From Solibacillus isronensis (GTDB lineage Bacteria > Bacillota > Bacilli > Bacillales_A > Planococcaceae), in assembly GCF_900168685.1 (NCBI RefSeq), contig NZ_FVZN01000012.1:248001-312000 (forward strand): a stretch of DNA of 64,000 nt, read 5' to 3'. Numbering within the stretch: the stretch's first letter is position 1; the number at the start of each line of letters is the position of its first letter. This document shows, piece by piece, positions 16,957-26,585 of this stretch. The notes beneath the pieces were generated by a model, which worked only from the letters and a program-made list of their open reading frames with translations, was not told where the DNA came from and did not search any database. Made by a program: the position numbers and the translations under genes.

Positions 16957-17337
16957 TATGATGTTGTGAGCCCCCTGTTAGAATTTAAATTTTTGATTAT
17001 AAAATCTATACTTGTACATGGACACAAAGTTAGTACCGTTTTGGACAAAAATCTCTTGTCGTTGAATTTTTGAAATTGGAAAGCCTAATTTATCATTGCC
17101 TAAAATTCACTATGATTAAAAAGACAAGAAAGTCTTGTCCTTCTACAACACTTTGTTAATCAATCCGAACAAATCATCATTAATTTTATAGATTCCGCAC
17201 GCAGTTAAAAAAGCGCCTGCCAAAATGGCAAACGCTTATGCATTATTAGTTAAGAAATAATAAGTGTCCTTGCAATCTGCCCGACTTTCCCTTGTGATTG
17301 GGTTCATCGTTTAAAATTGCAGCTGTTATACGCCCAG
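16957..17337. other. Intergenic region with hairpins
   Basis: No convincing gene. It contains a 7-bp hairpin at 17123-17139 and a minus-strand terminator stem at about 17211-17236 (GCG and TGCC arms with a following T-run), probably left from the operon that held the kdpB remnant. GRITAAILNDEP is readable on the minus strand just downstream of that remnant but is not identifiable. Confidence 0.4.
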
Positions 17338-17550
17338 TTACGGTAGCGGTATTAATGCAATAATAATGACTGTATTATAGATAATTGCAGTAAGTATGGC
17401 ACTTTCCAGACTGTACAACTGCATAATATTTAACCGATCTAACTCCGGGTATAAGCCGAGAAAAAGCGCAGGATAATAGCAAATTTTTGCTAAATCATTG
17501 GCTATGGAGAACGTTGTTAAACTCCCTCTTGTCATGAGTAATTGAGGTTC
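17338..17550 (-). pseudogene. kdpB: KdpB C-terminal fragment
   Basis: The frame reads [20 protein letters not shown], then [20 protein letters not shown] and IIALIPLP. This is the conserved end of KdpB, the P-type ATPase subunit of the potassium importer KdpFABC. About 70 of some 680 residues remain, joined upstream to unrelated sequence. KdpA and an intact KdpC are absent, so it cannot work. Confidence 0.75.
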
Positions 17551-17783
17551 GATTGGAATTTCTCCGCTACCCACACCTCATCCCCGCACTTTGGATTTAA
17601 AAGATTCTTTTCCAATCTACGTACATTTTTGAAAGGACAATTATTATCGATACACTGCTCACCCCGGCTATATTCGAATATTCTTTCATAAACAGCTGCA
17701 ATCGTTATGAATTCTCTTAAATCAAAAAAACACGCAGTAAACCTATAGAATAGGTCTACTACATGCTCCGCGATAGAAAACAA

Positions 17784-18169
17784 TTTTATATAATACGGCT
17801 ATTTGCCGTATTTGCTTACAGCATAAATACTAATAAGCAAAGAAACCTAAATCATTATACCCTAAATGTAATCAAAAGATTTTTCTTCTTCCCACAAATT
17901 ACTAAGCCTATTCATTCATATGCATCTGTTCCAAACTCATAATTAGATTGTAGGATGTTTTCACATAACGAGACTAAATCTAAATAGTTAAAACCTACAG
18001 CGTTTAATCTATAAAGTTCTACGAACCGACTATTTAAAAATGTAACACTGACATAATAGGGCTTCTCTCCCCTTGTGGCGTCTGCTCGCTTAAGGTTCTA
18101 TGAATTGATACAAGTAAGCTTTCTGGTGATGCCAATATAGGCGCTAAATAGTAATAAAATTCATTTAAA
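17784..18169. other. Decayed region downstream of the CAP-domain gene
   Basis: No intact gene. On the minus strand around 17930-18070 a frame reads ENILQSNYEFGTDAYE and stops, echoing ENILQSNFESLG near the end of the intact CAP-domain protein just upstream. This suggests a degenerate partial duplicate of that C-terminus. Confidence 0.35.
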
Positions 18170-19309
18170 TCACTTAGTTAGAAAATTTTGTGTATAATAT
18201 GGTTTTTCGTTTGTGTCAAACGCAACACCAATTCCTAATGATTCAAAGTTGGATTGAAGGATATTTTCTCTATGCCCCAAAGAGTTCATTAAGCCTTCAT
18301 GGGCAAAAATACTGCTTAGTTGACCAGCTGCAATATTTTCACCTGCTGTATGAAAAGAGATATTATCCTCTTTCATACGATCAAAAGGTGATTGTCCTTC
18401 CAAATTTATATGATTAAAATATTGATTAACAGCCATATCCATACTATGTTCCCGTGCTGTTATTTTTACATGATCATCCCATGTTAAAGGTTGTAGCTTG
18501 TTTACTACTCTAGAAGAATTAGTTAAATCAAATAATTGGTATTCAAACCCTTCTACTAATAATTGGTTTCCATTTGCATAAAAATCTTTTTTATGATTTT
18601 CTAATTCTTCATTTATAATTTGAATAGCTGTTACAATATTTTCTTTATGCTTATCAAAAAAGATAGTTACATAACTATCATCAAACTTGTATAAATAATA
18701 TTCACTACTTTGAATTTGATGTGATATCCTTCCTTTTTTCAAGGATGTTAACGGATTCCCAAATTGTGCCAACACCTTATCTTTTGGACTGCCAATTTTA
18801 ACTTTTTGTTTAGAAGAAAGTAATTCTTGATTAGTATATAATCCTGCAACTTTATTTTCATTATCATATGCAATCATAAAATAGTTACGATACTCTTCAT
18901 GATAAGTATTCCAATTTACTCCATATTCATTCATGGAAAATCTCTTGGCTTTACCAAATAGGTCTTCAACCTCCTCTCTTGAATCACCAAGCTCAATATT
19001 ATAAATGGAAAGAGAGTAAGAAGTAGGTTCTGATAATTTGGGCTTTTCGATATCTGGTGAAACGAGATTGGAAGGATGTCTTTGACTGTTGGTAATTACT
19101 TGTTTGAACTCACCAAATATTTGATTTACTTCTTTGCCTAAAAAATCTAGCGCAGGCTGAATTTTAAAGCCTTCTTTCCAAACTCCAAAATTGGTGGTTA
19201 TATTTTGATAAATCGTATGAATTTTTGAATCTTGAATGCCTTTTCCGTCTATAAACAGAATAATTCCAAGAATTATGAATAAAGGTAGTAATATTCGTAT
19301 AAACCTCAA
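18170..19309 (-). CDS. YlbC-like CAP-domain (SCP/PR1) extracellular protein
   Basis: 379 residues with one N-terminal membrane anchor or signal (about 3-22). A CAP-associated N-terminal region (about 95-235, IYNIELGDSREEVEDLFGK and IGSPKDKVLAQFGNP being its two repeats) is followed by a CAP domain (about 255-379) with AREHSMDMAVNQYFNH, GENIAAGQ and the HRENILQS box. B. subtilis YlbC has this order. The start is a TTG with a GGGAGGG box six bases before it. CAP proteins act at the cell surface; the function in bacilli is unsettled. It lies next to a DD-carboxypeptidase, also minus strand. Confidence 0.85.
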   Translation of the reverse strand: MRFIRILLPLFIILGIILFIDGKGIQDSKIHTIYQNITTNFGVWKEGFKIQPALDFLGKEVNQIFGEFKQVITNSQRHPSNLVSPDIEKPKLSEPTSYSLSIYNIELGDSREEVEDLFGKAKRFSMNEYGVNWNTYHEEYRNYFMIAYDNENKVAGLYTNQELLSSKQKVKIGSPKDKVLAQFGNPLTSLKKGRISHQIQSSEYYLYKFDDSYVTIFFDKHKENIVTAIQIINEELENHKKDFYANGNQLLVEGFEYQLFDLTNSSRVVNKLQPLTWDDHVKITAREHSMDMAVNQYFNHINLEGQSPFDRMKEDNISFHTAGENIAAGQLSSIFAHEGLMNSLGHRENILQSNFESLGIGVAFDTNEKPYYTQNFLTK

Positions 19310-19474
19310 GATTGACCCTCCCTATTAAATTAATAGATATGAGAAATAGTAGTTGCAACTTACTACCTAAAGTAACATCTGAGAAGAAAGTAAACTGTGC
19401 AATAGTACAACGTCTAGTCTTAATTAATGGATTAAAGTATTAGTTTTTGTAGATTCCAGAGACTTTGTTGTTAA

Positions 19475-20632
19475 TTACTCCCTATAATTTGGGTTCGATG
19501 ATTTTGAAAATCTAAAGTACAGATTTAATGCTATTAAAGATAATATTAGAACTAAAAAAGTTGAAACTAAATTAAACGAGAACCCCTTCTCACCTTTCTC
19601 AACAATGTTTGGAGTTGCTAAATTCTTTTTCTCTAATTGGTAGTTAGCAATTAAATCACCGTTCTCTTCGATTATATCCAAAGTTCCATCACTATTTACA
19701 CTTTTATTAACTTTCCAATTTATTGATGATGTATAAAAAATATTTTTTACAGTTCTATACTGTTCATTTTCTAATTTGAAAATTGTGCCTTTTTGAATAG
19801 TTGTTGTTTCATAATTATTAAAAGCATAGTCTAATAACTTTTCTGTATCATGGTATGCTTCATCGTCAGTACTGCTATTCAATGTTATTACAATTAAGCT
19901 TAACTTATTAGTCTCTGCAGTAGTTGCTAACGTAAAGCCTGATGCGTTTATATATCCCGTCTTTCCCCCAGTTACTTCTTTATAGGGAATTTCGCCTTTT
20001 AACAGTTTGTGATGGGTTATAAGGGTGGTATCCCATGTCTCTCCATCCCAGTCTAATTCCTTTGTACCGAATATATCCTGAAACACTTTATTTTGCATTG
20101 CATATTGTGTTATCTTTGCTAAATCTACAGCAGTTGTAACATGCTCTGAATCAAAAAGCCCATGTGGATTTTCAAAAATTGTATTATCGACTTTAACAAC
20201 GTTATTTAAATAAGTGTTTATGTTATTTGAAAATTCTTCTACACTTCCACTTAGATGTTCTGCAATTGCTATGCCTGCATCATTCCCAGAGTTTATTAAT
20301 AAGCCCTGTACTAACTTATTTAATGTAACTTTTTCTCCTTCTTCTAGATATACTTTTGAACCTTCAGCATTTCGTGCATTACTACTAACTGTAACCAAAT
20401 CATCTAATTGACCTGTTTCAATAGCATAAATGGCTGTAGCAATTTTAGTTAAACTTGCTGGATACATTTGATTCTTAGAATTCTTTTCATATAATATTTG
20501 TCCTGAATTAGCTTCTAGAACTATTGCTGCTTCACTAACTATAGTAGGTGGTAGACTTGCACCAAACGCCTTAGTAAAATGAAAAGAATTAAATGCTAAT
20601 ACTGTAATGACAATAATAATAATTTTGCTCAT
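19475..20632 (-). CDS. D-alanyl-D-alanine carboxypeptidase (PBP5-type, S11)
   Basis: 385 residues acting on peptidoglycan outside the membrane, trimming the terminal D-Ala of stem peptides. Signal peptide at about 1-24. Catalytic motifs are SLTK (Ser60, Lys63), SGN (115-117) and KTG (224-226). A C-terminal transmembrane helix (about 352-372) anchors it, instead of the amphipathic helix of PBP5. It resembles the DacA/DacC/DacF group; which member is not clear. It is monocistronic, with a 165-base gap to the CAP-domain gene. Confidence 0.92.
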   Translation of the reverse strand: MSKIIIIVITVLAFNSFHFTKAFGASLPPTIVSEAAIVLEANSGQILYEKNSKNQMYPASLTKIATAIYAIETGQLDDLVTVSSNARNAEGSKVYLEEGEKVTLNKLVQGLLINSGNDAGIAIAEHLSGSVEEFSNNINTYLNNVVKVDNTIFENPHGLFDSEHVTTAVDLAKITQYAMQNKVFQDIFGTKELDWDGETWDTTLITHHKLLKGEIPYKEVTGGKTGYINASGFTLATTAETNKLSLIVITLNSSTDDEAYHDTEKLLDYAFNNYETTTIQKGTIFKLENEQYRTVKNIFYTSSINWKVNKSVNSDGTLDIIEENGDLIANYQLEKKNLATPNIVEKGEKGFSFNLVSTFLVLILSLIALNLYFRFSKSSNPNYRE

Positions 20633-21014
20633 AAATAAATTCCCCGTATCTTTCTTACTTGATGATATTGATTATTCTATAAAATTATGGAGAAATTGTG
20701 CGGTTTTATGCTGTAACATTATTTGAATAATTCCGTAATAATAGAATTTACAAATTACTACTTAGGATATAAGAATTAATGAGGAAGAATAACTCTATAC
20801 AAGTGTTGTCATGACAGTTGCCTTTGTCTAGTTGATGGGTATCTATAATCCAGACCTTGCTGAAAACATGGTTTTAATTGAACTAGGAAAAATTGAGAAC
20901 ACCGAAGAGGAAATCAACCGAACCATATCTGTTCTTTCAAAAAATAACTTTACAGGTCAGAAGAAATGTAATGAAGTGCAAGTTGGAAATTCCCCAAATT
21001 GCACTTCGCATAGT
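20633..21014. other. Intergenic region with a spoIIP remnant
   Basis: Promoter region of the carboxypeptidase (minus strand), then remnant coding sequence from 20832. Apart from that fragment no gene is seen. Confidence 0.4.
20832..20945 (+). pseudogene. spoIIP: SpoIIP C-terminal fragment
   Basis: GIYNPDLAENMVLIELGKIE followed by NTEEEINRT matches the closing part of SpoIIP, the sporulation amidase/endopeptidase (family pattern YNqdL...iLiEvGgveNT.EE). About 38 codons survive, without the catalytic N-terminal part. It is evidence that the host lineage is a spore former. Confidence 0.65.
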
Positions 21015-21590
21015 TTATTCAGCTGGTGACAATTCACTTTCTGTAACCCACTTATGATTTGTTACTTCCTCGCCTGTTGTTGAGGTATAATCGACCATAT
21101 AAACAGTTGTTTCTACTGCAGAGTCAATTGTTGCAATAGCACCTTTCATACCTTCCATGTGATCAGCATTAATCGTTGCCTCTTCACCTTGTTCTAAGGG
21201 TTGTTCTCCAATCCCTTCAAACTCTTCATGAATCACCCATTTGTGATCTGTTACAGGCTCCCCCCCATTAGCAGGAGTGTAAGATACTGTATATACAGTA
21301 GTATCAAAGGCACCTACAATTGTTGCTTCAGCACCATTCATACCCCCCATATGGTCCGCATTCATTATTGCAGTACTTCCTACCGGGTATGTTGGATTTG
21401 TTGATTCTTCCAAGCCTTCTGGGATTTCACCGGTACTAGAATGGTCCATACCTTCCATGTTATGTTCTTGCATTTCACTTGTCTGTGCATCATTATTCTG
21501 AGTTGTTTCCTCATTATTATCCCCAGCACATGCAGAAAGTGTTAAAGCTGCAGTTATGGAGATAATACCTATCATAATTTTATTCGCCAT
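21015..21590 (-). CDS. ydhK: YdhK-family lipoprotein with two DUF1541 repeats
   Basis: 191 residues. Signal peptide with lipobox LSAC (Cys20), an acidic Met/His-rich linker (MQEHNMEGMDHSS), then two copies of DUF1541: INADHMxGMxGAxATI...VDYT...TDHKWV at about 72-127 and 133-187. The Met/His-rich motifs suggest copper or another soft metal, but the family's function is not established. An AGGAGG box precedes the ATG. It stands alone between remnants and fits the metal theme of the window. Confidence 0.85.
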   Translation of the reverse strand: MANKIMIGIISITAALTLSACAGDNNEETTQNNDAQTSEMQEHNMEGMDHSSTGEIPEGLEESTNPTYPVGSTAIMNADHMGGMNGAEATIVGAFDTTVYTVSYTPANGGEPVTDHKWVIHEEFEGIGEQPLEQGEEATINADHMEGMKGAIATIDSAVETTVYMVDYTSTTGEEVTNHKWVTESELSPAE

Positions 21591-22779
21591 ACTAATTCCT
21601 CCTTGTTCTAGCTTTAATTAGTTTGTTCCTATCAAAGGAGATTATAAACATTAATTATGCAAAAAATATGCAAAATCTTAGATTATCAATATACATATAA
21701 TTTTTGTCCATACCTTTCATATGATTTCGTAAGGGTAACAACTGTACCAGATTTAAATGGATTGCTCTATTTCATCATTCGTCTTAATTTATATTCAAAT
21801 TGTTTCTTAGCGAGCCCGATGAGACTTTTTGATTAATTTCAAAACTACGAAAAGAGTATTAATTGGACACTTTATATCCCCTAAGTTTCTAGCAGTAATT
21901 TAAATGCAGCCTAACATCCATTTCACACCATTCTTTTAGTTTCTTCATCGCTAATGCTAAAAATCCTCACCTCATACTGAGCCTGAAGCTAGCCATACTT
22001 ATATGTAAATCTACCCAACTACTGGAGTAAATTGTGCAAAAAGTCATCCGAATCAGTCATCATCACTCGGTTCTGGATTATACGAGATGAAGCATCGATA
22101 GTAACTCGCCTGTTAATAATACAGCTTTGTTTCATTGTCATACACATAGCTTGCATAGCAAATCGGCTATCCCTAAATACAGTTATTGGTTCGCACTGTT
22201 CACAGCTGATTACCACACGAATCATAATCATACTTTGCAACTATGGCACTTTTTACATTTGTTAAGCTTATTACTAGCCATTATCCCATGTGATAACCCA
22301 AATTACTCTGAATAATACGTATACGTTACCTTTTTCTATGCTATCTGTAATATCTTAAGTCGATTTTAATTGAACCAGGCCATACGATGTATAATGTATC
22401 CTTCGTTATATTACCTGCAAAATAACTGTGATTTCATTAACCCCATTGAATGTATACAATTTACCAGTTGAATTTAAGAAGTTTCCATGCTTATCATATT
22501 GATAACGTAATAATAATTGTTCCAGTAGTCCACGTCTGCAAGCCATCAAAATAAAAACCATGCAGCTTATTTAAAACGTGATATTCTCCCATGAAAAAGC
22601 TCCGTAGAATAAACTGTATACCCGCCATAAGAACACGTGCTCTATCCAATATACAGTCAGTATTTTCTCAGAAGAATAGGTGAACCCAAGATACTTAATA
22701 CCCTATCATCTATTCACTCTACTCGGCGATCACTTAATATATATGTAATGGCAGTTTGGAGTATTAATTTCATAGAGTA
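21591..22779. other. Decayed non-coding region, 1.2 kb
   Basis: No intact gene. Short coding-like scraps on the minus strand include YQYDKHGNFLNSTGKLYTF at about 22400-22510 and a 73-codon frame at 22019-22240 with CEQCEPITVFRD; I recognise neither. The density of stops and loss of frame suggest old, eroding genes between the YdhK gene and the replication region. Confidence 0.4.
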
Positions 22780-22965
22780 TTAACTTGTATTTATAGCTAT
22801 ATTAGTAGGTTCTAAATCTATTGTTGGAACTGTTGTAATATATTCTGGATAGTTATTATGGATGATGTTATTTAAATAGTTTGTATATCTTTTTTTTGTT
22901 TCATTAATTTCTTGGTGTTTAAGAGCTAAAAAATTAATAGTGAATTTAAAGTGCTTTGCTGGCAC
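22780..22965 (-). pseudogene. Probable out-of-frame C-terminal extension of Rep
   Basis: After NSLLIF the Rep frame stops at TAG inside ATTTTTTAGC. One-base slippage in the T6 run would continue as LALKHQEINETKKRYTNYLN and on to LEPTNIAINTS. The extension repeats the KxRYTNYL motif seen inside Rep (QKQRYTNYLES). It has no ribosome site of its own. A real indel, a sequencing error or programmed slippage are all possible. Confidence 0.45.
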
Positions 22966-24092
22966 CCAATATGTTCACATATTTGTTTTTGAGTTAGCTT
23001 AATATACGGAGAATCACTCATTTGAATTGATTCTAAGTATGTGACTAAATCGTTTTCCCATTCATGTATATGGCTATATTTTCTTTCAGAACGATTTTTT
23101 TTAAATTTGTACCATTTTGAGTAAGACTGATCAATCTGATGTTCTTCTAAGATTTGATCTATATACAGTTTATTTGGACCATTGTATCTACCTGAATATG
23201 CTGAACGAATAGATGCTTGTATTTCAGTTAATTTAAGCGGGAATTTTAATCTATTATTAAATTTATAGATAAGTTGAGTTGCTTCTACAATCGATAGTCC
23301 ATCGGCATAACATGCAAGTCCAATTGTAAAGATAGTGTTGTTGCGCCCTAGTTTTCCTGAGTGCCCTTTAATGGATGTTAACGATAGAATTTTTTGAAAT
23401 ATACTTGACTCTAAATAGTTTGTGTAACGTTGTTTTTGATGATTTGTATACAGGCAACGTTCTAAATTATCATCCATTTTTTCAGACCAATTAATCATAG
23501 CTTCAGGTGAATAGGTTTCATTTAACTGTAGCCATACTATATTATTTTCTTTAGGCACTCTAAAAAAGCCGAAATCGTTGCAATAACGATCAGCTTCTAC
23601 AGATTTAAGACTGTCTTTTAAATTTAGGGAAATACGCTTAGCTACATTAAGACTATGAAAATTACGAGTGCTTGAAATTTTAAATGGTTTATTCAACACA
23701 AAATGAACCTGGTGGCCATTAGGTGTGCGAACTACCATTGTTGGAGCACCAATGCTGTTATCGATACATGCTAATAAAATATCCTGTAATGAATAATTCA
23801 AGTTATCTATATCAAGTACAAATGTATTAATATGCTTTAGATTTTGTTCTGTGAAGCCGTATAAGCCCTTCTTAGAAGTTTCTCCATATTTTAACTTATA
23901 AGTGTTAGGTGTGAAATGAGAGAGCTTAGAAATGGCTTTAAACAACATTTCTTTTGAGTTAAAAATCTTTCCTTTACTTGAAATATCAAAGAAATCGGAT
24001 TTATTTTCAACACCAAATATGATAGCGTCATTGAGATTGTCTTTTAATAGAGTTGAATAGAGTAAATCTACTTTATCTGATGTTAGCATCAT
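22926..24092 (-). CDS. Plasmid replication protein with primase-C-terminal-like region
   Basis: 388 residues as read. The N-terminal half (HINTFVLDIDNLNYS, then TMVVRTPNGHQVHFVLNKP) looks like an archaeo-eukaryotic-type primase core with acidic and His catalytic positions. GRNNTIFTIGLACYADGLS followed by an IRSAYSGRYNGP-like end matches the PriCT helical domain of plasmid Rep proteins. The ATG at 24092 follows a GGAAGGTG box. It is transcribed away from about 1 kb of iterons, the usual layout of a Rep gene and its origin. The frame ends abruptly in a T-run, and a second frame (22780-22965) continues with plausible coding sequence, so the natural protein may be about 55 residues longer. Confidence 0.8.
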   Translation of the reverse strand: MMLTSDKVDLLYSTLLKDNLNDAIIFGVENKSDFFDISSKGKIFNSKEMLFKAISKLSHFTPNTYKLKYGETSKKGLYGFTEQNLKHINTFVLDIDNLNYSLQDILLACIDNSIGAPTMVVRTPNGHQVHFVLNKPFKISSTRNFHSLNVAKRISLNLKDSLKSVEADRYCNDFGFFRVPKENNIVWLQLNETYSPEAMINWSEKMDDNLERCLYTNHQKQRYTNYLESSIFQKILSLTSIKGHSGKLGRNNTIFTIGLACYADGLSIVEATQLIYKFNNRLKFPLKLTEIQASIRSAYSGRYNGPNKLYIDQILEEHQIDQSYSKWYKFKKNRSERKYSHIHEWENDLVTYLESIQMSDSPYIKLTQKQICEHIGCQQSTLNSLLIF

Positions 24093-25260
24093 ATTTTCAC
24101 CTTCCACTTTAGAGATAATTAAGATAATTATAATAAAGTGGATTTTGTGAAATTTGCTTCCTCTAGAAGAAAATGAAACAAATATAAAAGCACTAGAAAC
24201 ATTGATATAACGGGTTTTAGAGCTGTATCATTTTTTTAGAAAGGTGAACGGGTCTGGCAGAATTTTTCGGTTTTTGTTCCAGATTGCAAGAAATGAAAAA
24301 AGCGTATAAACCTTGATATAATACGGTTTTTCTCTTATATAGATAAATTTTGAATTCTAAAATGAAACAAAGTAAGGACTTAAGTCATGTACAGGATTGG
24401 CAGAAATCGAACTTTACACTATAAAATATGGTTTATAAGGTTGCTATGGGTAAAAAAAATGAAACAGGTTTCAAAAACATCTTTTTTATTTAAAAAACCG
24501 TTGATACATTGATATATATAGTTTATTAATGATTTTTTTTATTTTTAAAGTGTACAGCTTTGGCAGTAAAAAATTTTTGAAACAAAATTATAAATTTTTT
24601 TATGGTCTTATAAACTGCGTGGTATAGGGATTTTTATTTCAAAATGAAACAAAGATGTACGGGTTCGGCTAAGAAAATGAAACAAGAAAGTACGAATTCT
24701 CGTTTTTTTATTATTTTTTATTAAAAATCATAGTTAGCAATGATAAAATAAATTAATTCGGTGTCTTGTTTCATAAAAAGGTGTACGGGTTTGGCTAATA
24801 AAATGAAACAAGACAATAAGATTATTAGTACGTACTAATGTTAAATTATTTAGTTTGGCGTCTTGTTTCATTTTTATACAAAAAAGGTGTACGGGTTTGG
24901 CTAATAAAATGAAACAAGACAATAAGATTATTAGTACGTACTAATGTTAAATTATTTAGTTTGGCGTCTTGTTTCATTTTTATATATAAAAAGGTGTACG
25001 GGCTTGGCTTGAAAAATGAAACAAGGATATAAGAGCTATTTCATTTCTTATTATTTTTTATTAAAAAAATGTATATAGTAACGATGAATAAAGTGAATTC
25101 GGTGCCTTGTTTCATTTTTAGATAAAAAAGGTGTACGGGTTTGGTTAAGTTGTTTCATTTTAATGAAATATGTAGAATTTTGTTGAATTGACTATGTTTC
25201 CATTGTAAATTTTCGGTATGATAATAAGAACAAGTGAAACGTTGATTATATGAGTGAATA
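24093..25260. repeat. Candidate plasmid origin: eight iterons, several inside inverted repeats
   Basis: The core GGTGTACGGGTTTGGCTAA recurs, exact or degenerate, at about 24243, 24386, 24549, 24654, 24780, 24886, 24993 and 25130, all in the same orientation, 105-160 bases apart. Copies at 24780, 24886 and 24993 are flanked by GTCTTGTTTCAT on the left and ATGAAACAAGAC (or close) on the right. The 24780 and 24886 units are near-exact 106-bp tandem duplicates that also carry the palindrome TTAGTACGTACTAA. A second motif, TTGATATAA-TACGGTTTT-like, occurs at 24201, 24313 and 24500. The region is very AT-rich and lies directly before the rep gene. Iteron-type origin is inferred. Confidence 0.75.
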
Positions 25261-25287
25261 AATAATCTATTTACTGGAGGTGCTAAA

Positions 25288-25683
25288 TTGGGAGATCAAA
25301 AAGAAACTAATGCGTCACTTCAAAAGTTAGCTGATTTTATAAGCACTAAAGCAGATAGTGATATCATAACTCGTCCTGCCCTGGAGAGAGTTATTCATGA
25401 GCATCAATTAGAAATAATTAACTTACTTTCTCCTATCGTTGAAATGTCAGGTAATAATGAAGCATCATTAATGAATTCAGTGTGGGAACTTCTATATGAG
25501 AAGGATTATATTTTTACTAATATGAATGCCGACTTTCAATTAATTCGGGATGTGGTAACGAGCCCGAATAATTTTAATATGCAAAATGAACTAACAAGCA
25601 TATCAGAGCTTGTCGATTCGCGCGGCATTCTTAGGGGGATGGCTGAAGTTCGATTAGCAGTAAAAAAAATCACGATAAAATGA
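25288..25683 (+). CDS. Unknown 131-aa protein beside the origin
   Basis: Not recognised. 131 residues, acidic, helical, no membrane segment. TTG start with an ACTGGAGGTG ribosome site. It diverges from rep across the iteron region, where plasmids often keep copy-control or partition genes. Its last codons overlap the start of a truncated flavoprotein frame (ATGA), so its C-terminus may have been altered by the recombination that brought that fragment here. Confidence 0.5.
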   Translation: MGDQKETNASLQKLADFISTKADSDIITRPALERVIHEHQLEIINLLSPIVEMSGNNEASLMNSVWELLYEKDYIFTNMNADFQLIRDVVTSPNNFNMQNELTSISELVDSRGILRGMAEVRLAVKKITIK

Positions 25684-26585
25684 AGTCTGCCAGTCGCAAC
25701 TCTGCGCCGTTTGTACTTTATGCAGAACAAAACGGTGAAACAAAGCGCATTTTTGCCAGTGCAGTTATTGATGCGACGGGGACGTGGGCAACACCGAATC
25801 CTGTTAATGCAGATAATGTTTGGACATCAGCTGAACAAAAGCTTGCTGATAAGATTTTTTACGGTATCCCAAATATTGAAACACTAAAAGAACGCTATAC
25901 AGGCAAACGTATCGCTGTTATCGGAAGTGGACACTCAGCTATTAATACAATTTTAGAACTGGAAAAGCTTGAAGATGTTGAAATTACATGGGTTTTACGT
26001 AAAAAACGTGTTGAAGATGCTTATGGCGGTGAAAAAAAGGATGCCCTTGCTGCTCGTGGTGAATTAGGGAGTCGCATTCATACATTAGTTGATGAAGGAA
26101 AAGTAAAAGTCTTTACCCCATTTTATATTGAAGGACTTGAACAAACGTCAGCTGGTATTATTATTAAAGGCGAAGGCAATATTGGCGAACAACAACTTCC
26201 TGCAGTTGATGAAATCATTGCGAATACAGGAAGCCGTCCAGACTTCTCGTTCTTAAAAGAAATCCGATTATCGATTGATGCGGCTGTTGAAAGTATCGAA
26301 GCACTAGCACCACTGATTGACCCGAACGAGCATAGCTGCGGTACGGTTCGTCCACATGGTGAACTTGAATTACGTCATCCTGAAACTGGCTTTTATATTG
26401 TCGGTATGAAAAGCTACGGACGTGCGCCAACCTTCTTAATGGCGACTGGCTATGAGCAAGTTCGTTCAGTTGTCGCTTACTTAACAGGTGATCTCGAAGG
26501 AGCTCGTAAAGTAGAGCTAGACCTTCCTGAGACCGGTGTCTGTAGTTTAGATTTAAATAGTAATAGCACTTCAAATTGCTGTTAA
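25680..26585 (+). pseudogene. Flavin-dependent oxidoreductase of the arsenic-island type, N-terminus missing
   Basis: 301 codons corresponding to the later two-thirds of an FAD/NAD(P) oxidoreductase. IDATGTWATPNP is the ATG motif closing the first FAD region, and RIAVIGSGHSAINTILELEK is the internal NAD(P)-binding GxGxxA/G site. The C-terminal NCC fits the Cys-ended members found in arsenic loci (ArsO-like monooxygenases). The first FAD-binding GxGxxG segment, about 120 residues, is absent, so the product is unlikely to bind FAD normally. The junction lies at about 25680, at the end of the preceding plasmid gene. A terminator follows. Confidence 0.7.

Noticed and set aside
16813-17073. 86-codon hydrophobic frame starting inside the putative sRNA
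   Set aside because: No Shine-Dalgarno site and it runs through a strong terminator; kept only as an alternative reading in the sRNA entry.
17532-17783. 83-codon minus-strand frame with CIDNNCPF and CGDEVW
   Set aside because: Frame joins unrelated pieces around the kdpB remnant, has no ribosome site and no recognised similarity; possibly a transposase scrap but not supportable.
22019-22240. 73-codon minus-strand frame with CEQCEPITVFRD
   Set aside because: No ribosome site, no terminator, surrounded by decayed sequence; open on both strands over the same stretch.
24750-25130. Regularly spaced repeats resembling a CRISPR array
   Set aside because: Repeats are long (over 100 bp with internal inverted repeats), spacers are themselves repeated, and no cas genes are nearby; iterons of an origin fit better.
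26215-26574. 119-codon minus-strand frame opposite the flavoprotein fragment
   Set aside because: Antisense to a frame with clear FAD/NAD motifs; no ribosome site.
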